Source: Methylomonas sp. EFPC3
Lineage (GTDB): Bacteria > Pseudomonadota > Gammaproteobacteria > Methylococcales > Methylomonadaceae
Direction of reading: 5' to 3'
DNA: 64,000 bases
NCBI RefSeq assembly: GCF_029643245.1
Contig: NZ_CP116398.1
Span: forward strand, 1,488,001 to 1,552,000
Each line of letters opens with the position of its first letter. Position 1 is the first letter of the stretch. The notes under the pieces were generated by a model that saw only the letters and a program-made list of their open reading frames with translations, had not been told where the DNA came from and made no database searches. The position numbers and the translations under genes are program-made. Shown in pieces: positions 27,187 to 35,896 of the stretch.

Positions 27187-28416
27187 GTGCTCAACCTGAT
27201 CTGGGTCTTTTTCTTCCTGTCGGCGTTCGCCGTCGCCAGTTTCAAGCTCTTGCTGCTGGGCGACACTCGAGTATTTTCGGAAATGGTCGCGGCGATGTTC
27301 AGTCTGGCGAAAGCCGCGTTCGAAATTTCGTTGGGTCTGGGCGGCATCTTGGCGTTGTGGATGGGCATCATGAAAATCGGCGAACATAGCGGTTTCATCG
27401 AATTACTGACCCGCGCGCTGAACCCGCTATTTAGCCGGTTGATGCCGGAAATTCCGCAGGGCCACCCGGCGCTGGGAGCGATCACGATGAACATCGCCGC
27501 CAATATGTTGGGCCTGGACAACGCCGCTACGCCGATGGGCATCAAAGCCATGCAGGAAATGCAAACGCTGAACCCGCGGCCGGAGCAAGCCAGCGACGCG
27601 CAAATTCTGTTTTTGGTGCTCAACACTTCGTCGGTGACGCTGTTTCCGGTGACAATTTTCGCCTACCGGGCTCAGCTCGGCGCCGCCAATCCGACCGACG
27701 TGTTCCTGCCGATTTTGATCGCGACCTATGTGTCAACCTTAACCGGCTTACTGGCGGTGGCCTGGGTGCAAAAGCTCAACCTGTTAGACAAAGTGGTATT
27801 GGCCTATTTGGGCGGCATCAGCGCATTGCTGGCCGGAATATTGGGCTATTTCTCCGGCTTGGGCCAAGCGGAGATGCTGGCACAATCGTCGCTGGCCAGC
27901 CACGTTATTTTGCTCGGTTTGGTGGTCGCATTCATCGCCGCCGCCGTAAGCAAAGGCCTCAACGCCTACGAATTGTTCATCGACGGCGCCAAGCAAGGCT
28001 TTCAAACCGCGATCGGCATCATTCCCTATTTGGTGGCGATGCTGGTGGCGTTCGGTGTATTCCGGGCCAGCGGCGCGTTGACGTTTGTCATCGACGGCGT
28101 GCGCTGGCTTGTGGACAATTACGGTATCGACAACCGCTTTATCGACGGTCTGCCGACTGCATTGATGAAGCCGTTCAGCGGCAGCGGCGCCCGGGCGATG
28201 ATGATAGATACAATGCAGGCCCACGGCGCCGATTCGTTTGCCGGCCGGCTGGCATCGGTGGTGCAAGGCAGCACCGAAACCACGTTCTACGTGCTGGCGG
28301 TGTATTTCGGCGCGGTTAACATCAAACGCATCCGCCATGCCGCGGCCTGCGGCATCATTGCCGACATTGGCGGCATCGTTGCCGCGATTTTGGTGACTTA
28401 TTGGTTTTTTGGCTAA
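27187..28416 (+). CDS. SpmAB-type nucleoside-recognition (Gate) membrane protein
   Basis: 409 residues, about ten hydrophobic helices. The N-terminal half resembles SpmA (PEIPQGHPALGAITMNIAANMLGLDNAATPMGIKAM) and the C-terminal half SpmB (KPFSGSGARAMMIDTMQAHGADSFAGRLASVVQGSTETTFYVLAVYFG), so the two spore-maturation proteins of Bacillus are fused in one chain. Such Gate-domain proteins occur widely in non-sporulating Gram-negatives; the substrate is unknown. The start is GTG at 27187; no ATG fits. The quoted stretches are split by the 20-residue rule and continue in the chain. Confidence 0.82.
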   Translation: MLNLIWVFFFLSAFAVASFKLLLLGDTRVFSEMVAAMFSLAKAAFEISLGLGGILALWMGIMKIGEHSGFIELLTRALNPLFSRLMPEIPQGHPALGAITMNIAANMLGLDNAATPMGIKAMQEMQTLNPRPEQASDAQILFLVLNTSSVTLFPVTIFAYRAQLGAANPTDVFLPILIATYVSTLTGLLAVAWVQKLNLLDKVVLAYLGGISALLAGILGYFSGLGQAEMLAQSSLASHVILLGLVVAFIAAAVSKGLNAYELFIDGAKQGFQTAIGIIPYLVAMLVAFGVFRASGALTFVIDGVRWLVDNYGIDNRFIDGLPTALMKPFSGSGARAMMIDTMQAHGADSFAGRLASVVQGSTETTFYVLAVYFGAVNIKRIRHAAACGIIADIGGIVAAILVTYWFFG

Positions 28417-28466
28417 TAGCCGAACCGGCGGCTCGATTCGCCGTAAAACTTGGAAACGAAGCACAA

Positions 28467-29756
28467 ATGCAGATACATTTAAAAACCCTGGGTTGCCGTC
28501 TGAACGAGGCGGAACTGGAAACCTGGGCCCAGGCCTTTCAAGCCAAAGGCCATGCCATCACCCGCAACGTCAACGACGCGCAACTGGTCGTGATCAACTC
28601 CTGCGCGGTGACACAGGATGCGGTGAAAAAATCCAAACAATTGATTCGGCGCGTGCACCGCGACAATCCGCAAGCCAAACTGGTAGTCAGCGGGTGTTAT
28701 GCCACCTTGAACGAAAGCGAAGCGGCACAATTGATGGGCGTCGATCTGATTGTCGGCAATAACGACAAAAACCAGTTGGTCGAGCGCACGCTGAGCGAAC
28801 TGAACATGGACAGCATGCCGGCAATGTCGACCGAACCCGGCGAGGTGTCGTTGTTTAGCCGCGGCCGCCAACGCGCCTTCGTCAAAGTTCAGGACGGTTG
28901 CCGTTACCGCTGCACGTTTTGCATCGTCACCGTCGCCCGTGGCGAGGAACGCAGCCGCAGCGTCGACGAGGTCGTCGCCGAAATCAATGCACTGCATGGG
29001 CAAGGCATCAACGAAGCCATCATTACCGGTGTACACCTGGGCGGGTACGGCAGCGATATCGGCAGCAATCTGGCCGAACTGGTACAGGCCATTTTGGCAC
29101 GGACCGAGATTCCGCGTCTGCGCATGGGCTCTTTGGAACCTTGGGAGTTGCCGGACGGTTTCTTCGAGCTATTCAAAAACCCGCGGCTGATGCCGCATCT
29201 GCATCTACCGTTGCAGAGCGGCAGCGACAGCGTGTTGCGGCGCATGGCGCGGCGCTGCAAAACCGCCGAGTTCGCCGAATTGGTGAACCAAGCCCGCAGC
29301 GCGATTCCGCATTTCAACGTCACCACCGACATCATCGTCGGCTTCCCCGGCGAAACCGAGCCAGAATGGCGGGAAAGCGTCGAATACATCCAGCGCGTCG
29401 GCTTCGGCCATATCCACATCTTCAGCTATTCGCCGCGCGAGGGCACCAAAGCCGCCGGGCTGCCCGATCAAATCTCGCCGGACCTGAAACGGCAACGCAG
29501 CCGGGAATTGCACGCGCTGGCCGAAACAATGAAACAGGCATTTACCGAAAGCAACCTCGGATGCGTGGTGCCGGTGCTGTGGGAAGGCCAGACCGAAACG
29601 TTGGCAAACGGCGATCTGCGCTATTTCGGCTATACCCCGAATTATTTGCGGGTGGCCTGCGACGTCCCGGCCGGGCGATCCTTGGAAAACCTGATTGTGC
29701 CGGCCCGGCTGGAGTCGGTGACGGCAGACTTCGTCAACACCAGCCTCGCCGAATAA
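28467..29756 (+). CDS. mtaB: tRNA t6A37 methylthiotransferase MtaB
   Basis: 429 residues, radical-SAM methylthiotransferase that turns t6A37 into ms2t6A37 in ANN-decoding tRNAs. The N-terminal UPF0004 domain has three cluster cysteines (LGCRLNEAE, NSCAVT, SGCYATL), the radical-SAM cluster CRYRCTFCIV follows, and a TRAM-like tail ends it. The N-terminus MQIHLKTLGCRLNEAE and the CxxxCxxC surroundings favour MtaB over MiaB and RimO. The ATG at 28467 has GGAA upstream; the frame is open to 28401 inside the preceding gene. Confidence 0.85.
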   Translation: MQIHLKTLGCRLNEAELETWAQAFQAKGHAITRNVNDAQLVVINSCAVTQDAVKKSKQLIRRVHRDNPQAKLVVSGCYATLNESEAAQLMGVDLIVGNNDKNQLVERTLSELNMDSMPAMSTEPGEVSLFSRGRQRAFVKVQDGCRYRCTFCIVTVARGEERSRSVDEVVAEINALHGQGINEAIITGVHLGGYGSDIGSNLAELVQAILARTEIPRLRMGSLEPWELPDGFFELFKNPRLMPHLHLPLQSGSDSVLRRMARRCKTAEFAELVNQARSAIPHFNVTTDIIVGFPGETEPEWRESVEYIQRVGFGHIHIFSYSPREGTKAAGLPDQISPDLKRQRSRELHALAETMKQAFTESNLGCVVPVLWEGQTETLANGDLRYFGYTPNYLRVACDVPAGRSLENLIVPARLESVTADFVNTSLAE

Positions 29757-29758
29757 AA

Positions 29759-29788
29759 AAGGCCGCGAGGCTTATGCCCAGCGGCCTT
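29759..29788 (-). terminator. Shared terminator of mlaA (minus) and mtaB (plus)
   Basis: AAGGCCGC (29759-29766) pairs with GCGGCCTT (29781-29788). On the minus strand the stem runs straight into TTTTTTATTC, a strong intrinsic terminator for mlaA. On the plus strand only GGTTT follows, so it is weaker for mtaB. Confidence 0.8.
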
Positions 29789-29808
29789 GGTTTAGTATCG
29801 GAAAAAAC

Positions 29809-30591
29809 TTAATACGGGTTAGGATCCCACGGCCCGTAACCCTGGTCTTTCATTTCGTCGAATTTCAGCACGTCGTCTTCCGGCACGTTGCCGTCGTGGA
29901 TCAGGTAGTTGCGTCTGGACAGATAGGCATTCTTGAAAAACTCGTATCTATCCAAGGCCGCTTCGGTCGCGACTTTTTCCAGACCCAACAAATCGGCACG
30001 GGCATCGATCACTTTCAACGCACCCGGCCCGATCGAGGCGGCGGCGCCTACCCAACCCGGGTTCAAGTAGATGCCGGCATAAGTAAACGGATTCATCGCT
30101 GCGTCGCCGACCAACCCGAATACGCCGCGCGGCGAGCTGGGTCCGAAGAACGGCAACACCAAATACGGACCGGTCGGAACCCCCCAGTAACCCAGAGTTT
30201 GGTCGAAATCTTCATTGTGTTTGGCCAAGCCTATCATGCTACCGACATCGATCAAACCGGCCACACCGGCCGTGGTATTGACCAGAAACCGGGCACCGTC
30301 GGCTCCGGACTGGGCGAATTTGCCTTGCAGCGCGTCGTTGGCACAAACGCCGATATCGTCGATGTTACTGAAAAAATTGGTCACGCCCTGGTCGACGACA
30401 TCCGGCGTCACCCAGCGGTAGCCTTTGGCCACCGGCTTCATCACGTAGTCGTCGACGCCGTCGTTGAACGACTGTACGCTTCGGTTCCAACTCTGCCAGG
30501 GATCCTTAGGATCGACGGTGTGTACCGTCGCGCAACCATTGGCCAAAACCAACAACCCTGCGACCAGCCAAGTGGTATTTCTATTTTGCAT
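29809..30591 (-). CDS. mlaA: MlaA (VacJ) outer-membrane lipoprotein
   Basis: 260 residues. Part of the Mla system that removes mislocalised phospholipids from the outer leaflet of the outer membrane. Lipoprotein signal with lipobox LANGC, then DPWQSWNRSVQSFNDGVDDYVMKPVAKGYR (split: DPWQSWNRS... and FNDGVDDYVMKPVAKGYR) and GPSSPRGVFGLVGD, all typical of the family. The ATG at 30591 follows GAGG eight bases upstream; a second ATG 15 bases earlier is less well placed. The other mla genes are not nearby. Confidence 0.92.
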   Translation of the reverse strand: MQNRNTTWLVAGLLVLANGCATVHTVDPKDPWQSWNRSVQSFNDGVDDYVMKPVAKGYRWVTPDVVDQGVTNFFSNIDDIGVCANDALQGKFAQSGADGARFLVNTTAGVAGLIDVGSMIGLAKHNEDFDQTLGYWGVPTGPYLVLPFFGPSSPRGVFGLVGDAAMNPFTYAGIYLNPGWVGAAASIGPGALKVIDARADLLGLEKVATEAALDRYEFFKNAYLSRRNYLIHDGNVPEDDVLKFDEMKDQGYGPWDPNPY

Positions 30592-30683
30592 AACAAACCT
30601 CATCAAATTGAATATTGTTTATACCTATCCAAAACTCACGTAACATAGCATACAACCCATTTTTTTTACCAATCCGCAGCTCG

Positions 30684-31373
30684 ATGCAAAGCACTTTCAA
30701 CCCGTTAGGCGATCGTTTCAGAGGCTATTTGCCAGTCATTGTCGATATCGAAACCGCCGGTTTCAATGCCAAAAAAAACCCGTTGCTGGAAATCGCCGCG
30801 GTAATCGTCGAACCCGATGCGGACGGCCTGCTGCGGGTTACCGAAAAACACCATTGCAATATCATCCCGTTCAAAAATTCCGAACTCGACGAAGCCGCCT
30901 TGAAGTTCAACGGTATCGATCCCTACCACCCGTTCCGCATGGCAATCGAAGAAAAAGAGGCATTGAACAAGTTGTTTACGCCAATCAAGGCCGCCGTTAA
31001 ACGCAACCATTGCAAACGGGCGATCTTAGTCGGCCACAACCCGGCATTCGATATCAATTTCCTGAATGCCGCAATCGACCGCACCAACCATAAGCGCAGC
31101 CCGTTTCACCCCTTCAGCAGCTTCGATACCGCTACCCTGGGCGGCCTGGTCTACGGCCAGACCGTACTGGCCAAAATTGCGCAAGCGGCCGGACTGGACT
31201 GGGATAACTCCCGTGCCCATTCGGCGTTGTACGATGCCGAGCAGACCGCGCAATTGTTTTGCCTGATTATTAACCGCTGGAAGAAATTAAGCGAGTTGGA
31301 AGCGCTACAAAACTCGCCGATTAGCGACTTAGCGCACAATAACGCGCCTGCCGACAACCTCGCCGAGCTGTGA
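30684..31373 (+). CDS. rnt: Ribonuclease T
   Basis: 229 residues, DEDDh exonuclease that trims the 3' ends of tRNA and other stable RNAs. The four acidic metal ligands and the catalytic His can be seen: VDIETAGFN (Asp, Glu), GHNPAFDINFL (Asp), AHSALYDAE (His, Asp). RNase T-specific KFNGIDPYHPFRMAI is present. The frame is open upstream to 30615, but the family starts near MQSTFNPLGDRFRGYLPV. It diverges from mlaA. Confidence 0.95.
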   Translation: MQSTFNPLGDRFRGYLPVIVDIETAGFNAKKNPLLEIAAVIVEPDADGLLRVTEKHHCNIIPFKNSELDEAALKFNGIDPYHPFRMAIEEKEALNKLFTPIKAAVKRNHCKRAILVGHNPAFDINFLNAAIDRTNHKRSPFHPFSSFDTATLGGLVYGQTVLAKIAQAAGLDWDNSRAHSALYDAEQTAQLFCLIINRWKKLSELEALQNSPISDLAHNNAPADNLAEL

Positions 31374-31403
31374 CGCCGCACCGGCGGCGGCGAAAGCAAT
31401 AAA

Positions 31404-31847
31404 TTAAGCCTGCCGGCTCAACACCGAAGCCAGATTGACCTGTTTCGGGCTGTAAATGCACAAAATGATAGGGCCGACGCTGAGCATGGCCAGTTTATGG
31501 TCGACGCCGACGATGACGATCTGTTCGATAGTTCCAAGACTCAACGAGACCTGACCGTGTTGAGCGGCACGAATGGTTTCCTGAATCACCGCGCCGAAAG
31601 CGTCGATATGCGGCACCTCCGCCGATTGCGCCAGAATCAGGCCGTCGTGGTAAGCCGCGCAAGCGGCTATCCCTTTGATTTTTATCACCTTATCCACCAG
31701 CGCCTGTACAGCGTCAATAAAAGCCGCGCGCTTGGTCCTGGCCGATTCGCTGACGTTGACGATATCGCCGCCCGATTGGCGTTGCGCGGCGAGATAATCT
31801 GCAGCGAGCCGATCCAATTCGGCCAACTGGGATTCAAACCAATGCAT
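31404..31847 (-). CDS. Roadblock/LC7-domain protein (second copy)
   Basis: 147 residues. An N-terminal helical stretch (about 1-45) precedes a Roadblock/LC7-like fold: IKIKGIAACAAYHDGLILAQSAEV, a helix (FGAVIQETIRAAQHGQVSLSL) and strands IEQIVIVGVDHKLAMLSVGP. Such domains form dimers and bind Ras-like GTPases or other regulators. It is last in the minus-strand operon OmpA-V4R-Roadblock-Roadblock, 20 bases after the first Roadblock gene. The ATG at 31847 has GAAG eight bases upstream; a GTG at 31856 is an alternative. Substrate or partner is unknown. Confidence 0.7.
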   Translation of the reverse strand: MHWFESQLAELDRLAADYLAAQRQSGGDIVNVSESARTKRAAFIDAVQALVDKVIKIKGIAACAAYHDGLILAQSAEVPHIDAFGAVIQETIRAAQHGQVSLSLGTIEQIVIVGVDHKLAMLSVGPIILCIYSPKQVNLASVLSRQA

Positions 31848-31867
31848 ATCTGTCACTTCAATGCGTA

Positions 31868-32281
31868 TTAATTAGCCAGATAACTGCTGAACAGCCGTTT
31901 CAACACCGGAATGGTTTCTTTCAACTCAAAGCGCACCCGACCCAGCAACGCTTCGCGTTGCGTCACCAAAGCCAGCATGAAACCGGCCTCGATCGGCGTC
32001 GATAAAATATAGCCCTCGGAATTTTCGCAAATCACCATGTTGGTGGAATGGTGGCCGACATGCTGCGCCGCTTTGGCGGCCGCACCGAACACCACCTGCA
32101 CCGAAGCGCCGATGGCGTCGGTGTTGATTTCGAAATCGCGATGAATATGGGTGACAAAACCGTCGCTATCGACAATCGCCGCCGCCGATACTCCCTGGAT
32201 ACTCATCAGGTTGCGCAAAATCGAATCGATCTCGTTGTTTTGAGATTTCCGCGGATCGAGAAATTGGACGTTACTACTCAT
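31868..32281 (-). CDS. Roadblock/LC7-domain protein (first copy)
   Basis: 137 residues with a standard Roadblock/LC7 fold: IDSILRNLMSIQGVSAAAIVDSDGFVTH, then ASVQVVFGAAAKAAQHVG, NMVICENSEGYILSTPIEAGFMLALVTQ and a closing helix ELKETIPVLKRLFSSYL. This is the MglB-like type that in other bacteria regulates small GTPases. No Ras-like GTPase gene is present in the window. RBS AGGAG is five bases from the ATG. It follows the V4R gene by 35 bases. Confidence 0.8.
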   Translation of the reverse strand: MSSNVQFLDPRKSQNNEIDSILRNLMSIQGVSAAAIVDSDGFVTHIHRDFEINTDAIGASVQVVFGAAAKAAQHVGHHSTNMVICENSEGYILSTPIEAGFMLALVTQREALLGRVRFELKETIPVLKRLFSSYLAN

Positions 32282-32316
32282 GCCGTACTCCTGATTATCG
32301 TTTTATATAGGGCAGC

Positions 32317-32865
32317 CTACAGCAAATCGACGCGGATCAGACAGGTCTTGTCGCCCAGCGCGTTGCACTTGGTCTCGGTTGCCTTGACGTTGCGCTTGAA
32401 AAAAGTCTTGACGATACCGCCCACCATCCCGGCCTCGAAATGGCAGATCGGCGCCGAGACGTTGTGAATGCCGGCGCAGGACACGCACTCGTCGACGCGC
32501 AACTCCAGCACCCCGGCCGACAAATCGACTTTATCCGGCACCACCAGGCCGATGCTCAATTGCCGACACAGCATTTTGATCTTGCCGACGTAAGTCTCCA
32601 GGTCTTTATCGATGTTGGCCACGGCGATCTGGCCCATAGCTAAGCCCAAGCTCTGGCCTGAGTGGTAAACCAAAGAAGGCGCGCCCTGGCCCAGGATGTC
32701 CTCGACATTCGACCCCAGCGCCACCATCCGCAAGGCTTGAAACAGGCGAATCGGGATCAACGGCCCCAAATCGTTGCGGTTTTCGATTTCGAACTGGCCG
32801 GAAATAATGCCGTCGAGAATTTGCTGCTGGGCGATCTGATAATCTGATTTAGTATTTTGTAACAT
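32317..32865 (-). CDS. V4R (4-vinyl reductase-like) ligand-binding domain protein
   Basis: 182 residues. The C-terminal part has the cysteine pattern of V4R domains: ECVSCAG, APICHFEAGMVGGI and ETKCNALGDKTC followed by a final strand (LIRVDLL). V4R domains bind small hydrophobic ligands or metals and occur in sensors (XylR/DmpR N-terminal), BchJ and trafficking-complex-like proteins. The N-terminal 80 residues (LIPIRLFQALRMVALGSNVEDILGQGAPSLVYHSGQSLG, in part) form the usual dimer part. There is no output domain, so it must signal through partners, perhaps the two Roadblock proteins next door. Confidence 0.75.
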   Translation of the reverse strand: MLQNTKSDYQIAQQQILDGIISGQFEIENRNDLGPLIPIRLFQALRMVALGSNVEDILGQGAPSLVYHSGQSLGLAMGQIAVANIDKDLETYVGKIKMLCRQLSIGLVVPDKVDLSAGVLELRVDECVSCAGIHNVSAPICHFEAGMVGGIVKTFFKRNVKATETKCNALGDKTCLIRVDLL

Positions 32866-32887
32866 GGCCTCTACTCTCCTCGTTCGG

Positions 32888-33695
32888 TTATTGGTCCAGG
32901 CAATGCAGTTCCACCCTGCGGTTCAACGCCTGGCCGGCTTTGGTGTCGTTGGGCGCCGCCGGCTGCGCCATGCCATCCGAGGCGGTAACGATGTTTTGCG
33001 GTGGAACACCGCGGGCAACCAGCATCTTTTTGACGGTATTCGCCCTGATCTGCCCGAGCCAGCGGTTGCCGGCGTCGGTGCCTAAATTGCAAGTATGTCC
33101 GAGCAAGCGGACTTTCCCGGAACAGCTTTGCGCCGCCGCCAGCAATTCGCCCACAGCGGCACTCGATTGCGACGTCAGCTGGCTGGAGTCGAATTTAAAA
33201 TAAACGGTAAAACGTGGGCCGGCCGGCGCATTGACATCCGTCCCGCTTCCCGCGGTTGTTTTGGGAATACCGGCTGCAGTGGGTTCGGTCGGCAATTGCG
33301 CCAAAATGTCCTCCGCAGGGGGATGGGCGTCAATCGTCTGCTCGGCTTGATTCGGACTGGCGGCAGCAACCGGTTGCGCTTTCCCGCCATCGGCTATCGC
33401 TGGCGATGGGGCCAAAATCGCTGATTGTTTCGAGTCGGTTCCGGCTCCGCCGCCTGCCGCCGAAGCCAAAGAATCGGTTCCTGCCACAGGCGGGCTCGGC
33501 ACATAGCGATCCAACCACAACGCCGCCACCACCAACGCGCCCAGTGCGGTAAACAGCGGTATCACCTTCGCCCGGCGCGGTTTGGCCGCTGTCGCCTCTC
33601 GCGACGAGGCAGACGCTGGTGCGGCCACGCCCTTCCTTAAATCAGGCAGTATACCGTCCAACCCGTCGCGGTCGAGATTGCGCTTTTTTTTTCAT
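32888..33695 (-). CDS. OmpA-like membrane-anchored protein with an apparent frameshift near the start
   Basis: The main frame (33661 to 32888) encodes 257 residues: a basic N-terminus, one hydrophobic helix (VIPLFTALGALVVAALWL), a Pro/Ala-rich linker and an OmpA-like peptidoglycan-binding domain (FTVYFKFDSSQLTSQS, GHTCNLGTDAGNRWLGQIRANTVKKMLVARGV, NRRVELHC; the conserved GHTD reads GHTC). That frame has only a TTG start, with TGA just upstream. A good start, ATG at 33695 with GGGAG, leads into nine A and is one base out of frame; with eight A it would read MKKKRNLDRDG... into the main frame. First gene of the operon, 22 bp before the V4R gene. Confidence 0.65.
33684..33692 (-). repeat. Run of nine A in the 5' end of the OmpA-like gene
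   Basis: Directly after the ATG at 33695 the minus strand has nine A. As given, the ATG frame ends after 16 codons; loss of one A restores the frame of the 257-residue protein. It may be a phase-variable tract, a site of transcriptional slippage, or a sequencing error. Confidence 0.6.
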
Positions 33696-33879
33696 TCGTG
33701 CTCCCGGACTGTTAAAACAACTCGGTATTTATTGGTGCGGACGACGGGGCGAACCGTCGCAAATATCGGCAAACCACGGCTAAAGTAGGTCGCTTCCGTT
33801 AAAGGCACATCATATTTAATTTTTTACAATCCGCAAAATATTGAGAACCTCTTCGCAAAATCAAGCATAGTCCGAATTT

Positions 33880-34962
33880 TCAAAAACTTACCGCCCGCCG
33901 CTTTGCTCCCCAAGCGCCGGGTTGGGCTTGAAACAGGCCGGCGCAACGCGTACCGCAAAAGCGGCAATTGCCTGCAGCATCCAGGTTCCAGTCCGATAAC
34001 ACGTACCAGTCTCTGCCGATCAATAGTTCGCCACAGTGGTGGCAGTAAGTACTCTCCGCTGCCTTGTCGTGCACGTTGCCGACGTAGGCGTAAAGCACAC
34101 CGTTTTCCAGCGCAATTTTGCGGGCCATCAGTAGCGACGCGGCCGGCGTATGCGGTTTATCCGTCATTTTCCAGTCCGGATGGAAGGCGGTGAAATGCAT
34201 CGGCACCTCCGGCCCCAAATTTTCGACCACCCACTGCGTCATCGCCTGCAATTCGGCTTCGGAATCGTTTTCGCCCGGAATCAGCAAGGTGGTCAGCTCA
34301 AACCAAACCTGAGTTTCCTGCTTCAGATACACCAACGTTTCCAACACCGGCTGCAAATGGCCGCCGGTGATTTTGTGGTAAAAATCCTCGGAAAACGCTT
34401 TCAAATCGACGTTCGCCGCATCCATGTAACGGTAAAACTCGGCGCGCGGTTCGGCGCAAACGTAACCGGCGGTCACCGCCACCGACTTCAACCCGAGTTC
34501 GCGGCAGGCCTGGGCAGTATCGATAGCATACTCGTGAAACACCACCGGATCGTTGTAGGTATAAGCCACGCTGCTGCAGCCCTGCTCCAATGCCGCCTTG
34601 GCGATCGCTTCCGGGCTGGCGCGACTCATCAAAGTATCCATTTCCCGCGATTTGCTGATATCCCAGTTCTGGCAAAACTTGCAGGCCAGATTGCAACCGG
34701 CGGTGCCGAACGACAGGATAGGCGTACCGGGCAAAAAATGGTTCAGCGGTTTCTTTTCGATCGGGTCGACGGCAAAGCCGCTGGAACGGCCGTAGCTGGT
34801 CATGACGATTTGCTGCCCCAGATTCTGCCGGACAAAGCACAAGCCGCGCTGGCCTGCGTGAAGTTTGCAAAAGCGCGGGCACAAATCGCATTGCACTTTG
34901 CCGTCGGCCAGGACGTGCCAATAGCGGGTGGCAGCAGTGTCGGAACTAAGTAATGCAGCCAT
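33880..34962 (-). CDS. AmmeMemoRadiSam system radical-SAM enzyme
   Basis: 360 residues, PflA-like radical-SAM protein of the AmmeMemoRadiSam group. The cluster motif is CNLACKFCQNW; GTAGCNLAC and NHFLPGTPILSFG precede it. Extra cysteine knuckles are seen at the N-terminus (CDLCPRFCKLHAGQRGLC) and at the C-terminus (CHHCGELLIGRDWYV, CRFCGTRC), typical of this subgroup. It is divergent from the ammeB-ammeA genes, 154 bp away. Start ATG has AAGGAG nine bases upstream. The reaction is not known with certainty. Confidence 0.9.
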   Translation of the reverse strand: MAALLSSDTAATRYWHVLADGKVQCDLCPRFCKLHAGQRGLCFVRQNLGQQIVMTSYGRSSGFAVDPIEKKPLNHFLPGTPILSFGTAGCNLACKFCQNWDISKSREMDTLMSRASPEAIAKAALEQGCSSVAYTYNDPVVFHEYAIDTAQACRELGLKSVAVTAGYVCAEPRAEFYRYMDAANVDLKAFSEDFYHKITGGHLQPVLETLVYLKQETQVWFELTTLLIPGENDSEAELQAMTQWVVENLGPEVPMHFTAFHPDWKMTDKPHTPAASLLMARKIALENGVLYAYVGNVHDKAAESTYCHHCGELLIGRDWYVLSDWNLDAAGNCRFCGTRCAGLFQAQPGAWGAKRRAVSF

Positions 34963-35116
34963 GGTGTTGCTCCTTGAACCTCGCCGAAAAAATCCGGTCG
35001 TTACCGATGCAGTTAGCAGTAGAATAACGCCGGAGCAGGCGCGAACTGTAGTTATTTCGACAGCCGCAGCCGGCCCAGGCTTACTGATCGATTACAACTC
35101 TAATAAGGATCAGCGC

Positions 35117-35896
35117 ATGAACAGAAAACCAGCGGTCGCCGGCCGCTTCTACCCGGCGCAACCCCAACAACTCCACGCCGAAATCGTCGGCTTTCTGCAG
35201 CAGGCCGAACCGGCGGACCAAGTTCCCAAAGCCATTATTGCCCCGCACGCCGGCTATCTCTATTCGGGGCCGATCGCGGCCAGCGCTTATGTACGCTTGA
35301 AGCCGGCAGCCGGCTCGATCAAGCGCGTGGTATTGATCGGACCCTCGCACCGGGTGGCGTTCCGCGGTCTGGCGGTCAGCAGAACCCACGCCTACACCAC
35401 GCCGCTCGGCGACGTCCTGGTCGACCGGGCCGCAGTGGAAACCTTGTTACAACTACCGTTCGTCGAATATATCGAACAGGCCCATACCCTAGAACACAGC
35501 CTGGAAGTCCATTTGCCGTTTCTGCAGGAAGTCTTGCGGGACTTCAGCCTGGTGCCGATCGTGGCCGGAGACGCCAGCCCGGACCAAGTCAGCCAAGTGC
35601 TGGATCTGCTGTGGGACGGCCCGGAAACCTTGCTGGTGGTCAGCTCCGACCTAAGCCACTACCACCCTTACGCCACCGCGCAACGCATGGACCGCAATAC
35701 CAGCCAACTGATCGAACAATTGCGCTACCAGGACATCGGCGGCGAGGACGCCTGCGGCAAGGTGGCGGTGAACGGCCTATTAAAATTACTCGAAGAAAAA
35801 GGCCTGTCGATCAAAACCATAGACCTGCGCAACTCCGGAGACACCGCCGGCGACAAGCAGCAAGTGGTGGGCTACGGTGCCTATGTCGTTGACTGA
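35117..35896 (+). CDS. amrB: AmmeMemoRadiSam system protein B (Memo-like)
   Basis: 259 residues, Memo/LigB-like fold. Metal-site histidine motifs can be seen: IIAPHAGYLYSGPIAASAY, LIGPSHRVAF, HTLEHSLEVHLPFLQ and VVSSDLSHYHPY. Human MEMO1 belongs to the same family. The start MNRKPAVAGRFYPA is the family N-terminus; AAGGAT lies eight bases upstream. The stop overlaps the next gene by 14 bases. Confidence 0.92.
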   Translation: MNRKPAVAGRFYPAQPQQLHAEIVGFLQQAEPADQVPKAIIAPHAGYLYSGPIAASAYVRLKPAAGSIKRVVLIGPSHRVAFRGLAVSRTHAYTTPLGDVLVDRAAVETLLQLPFVEYIEQAHTLEHSLEVHLPFLQEVLRDFSLVPIVAGDASPDQVSQVLDLLWDGPETLLVVSSDLSHYHPYATAQRMDRNTSQLIEQLRYQDIGGEDACGKVAVNGLLKLLEEKGLSIKTIDLRNSGDTAGDKQQVVGYGAYVVD

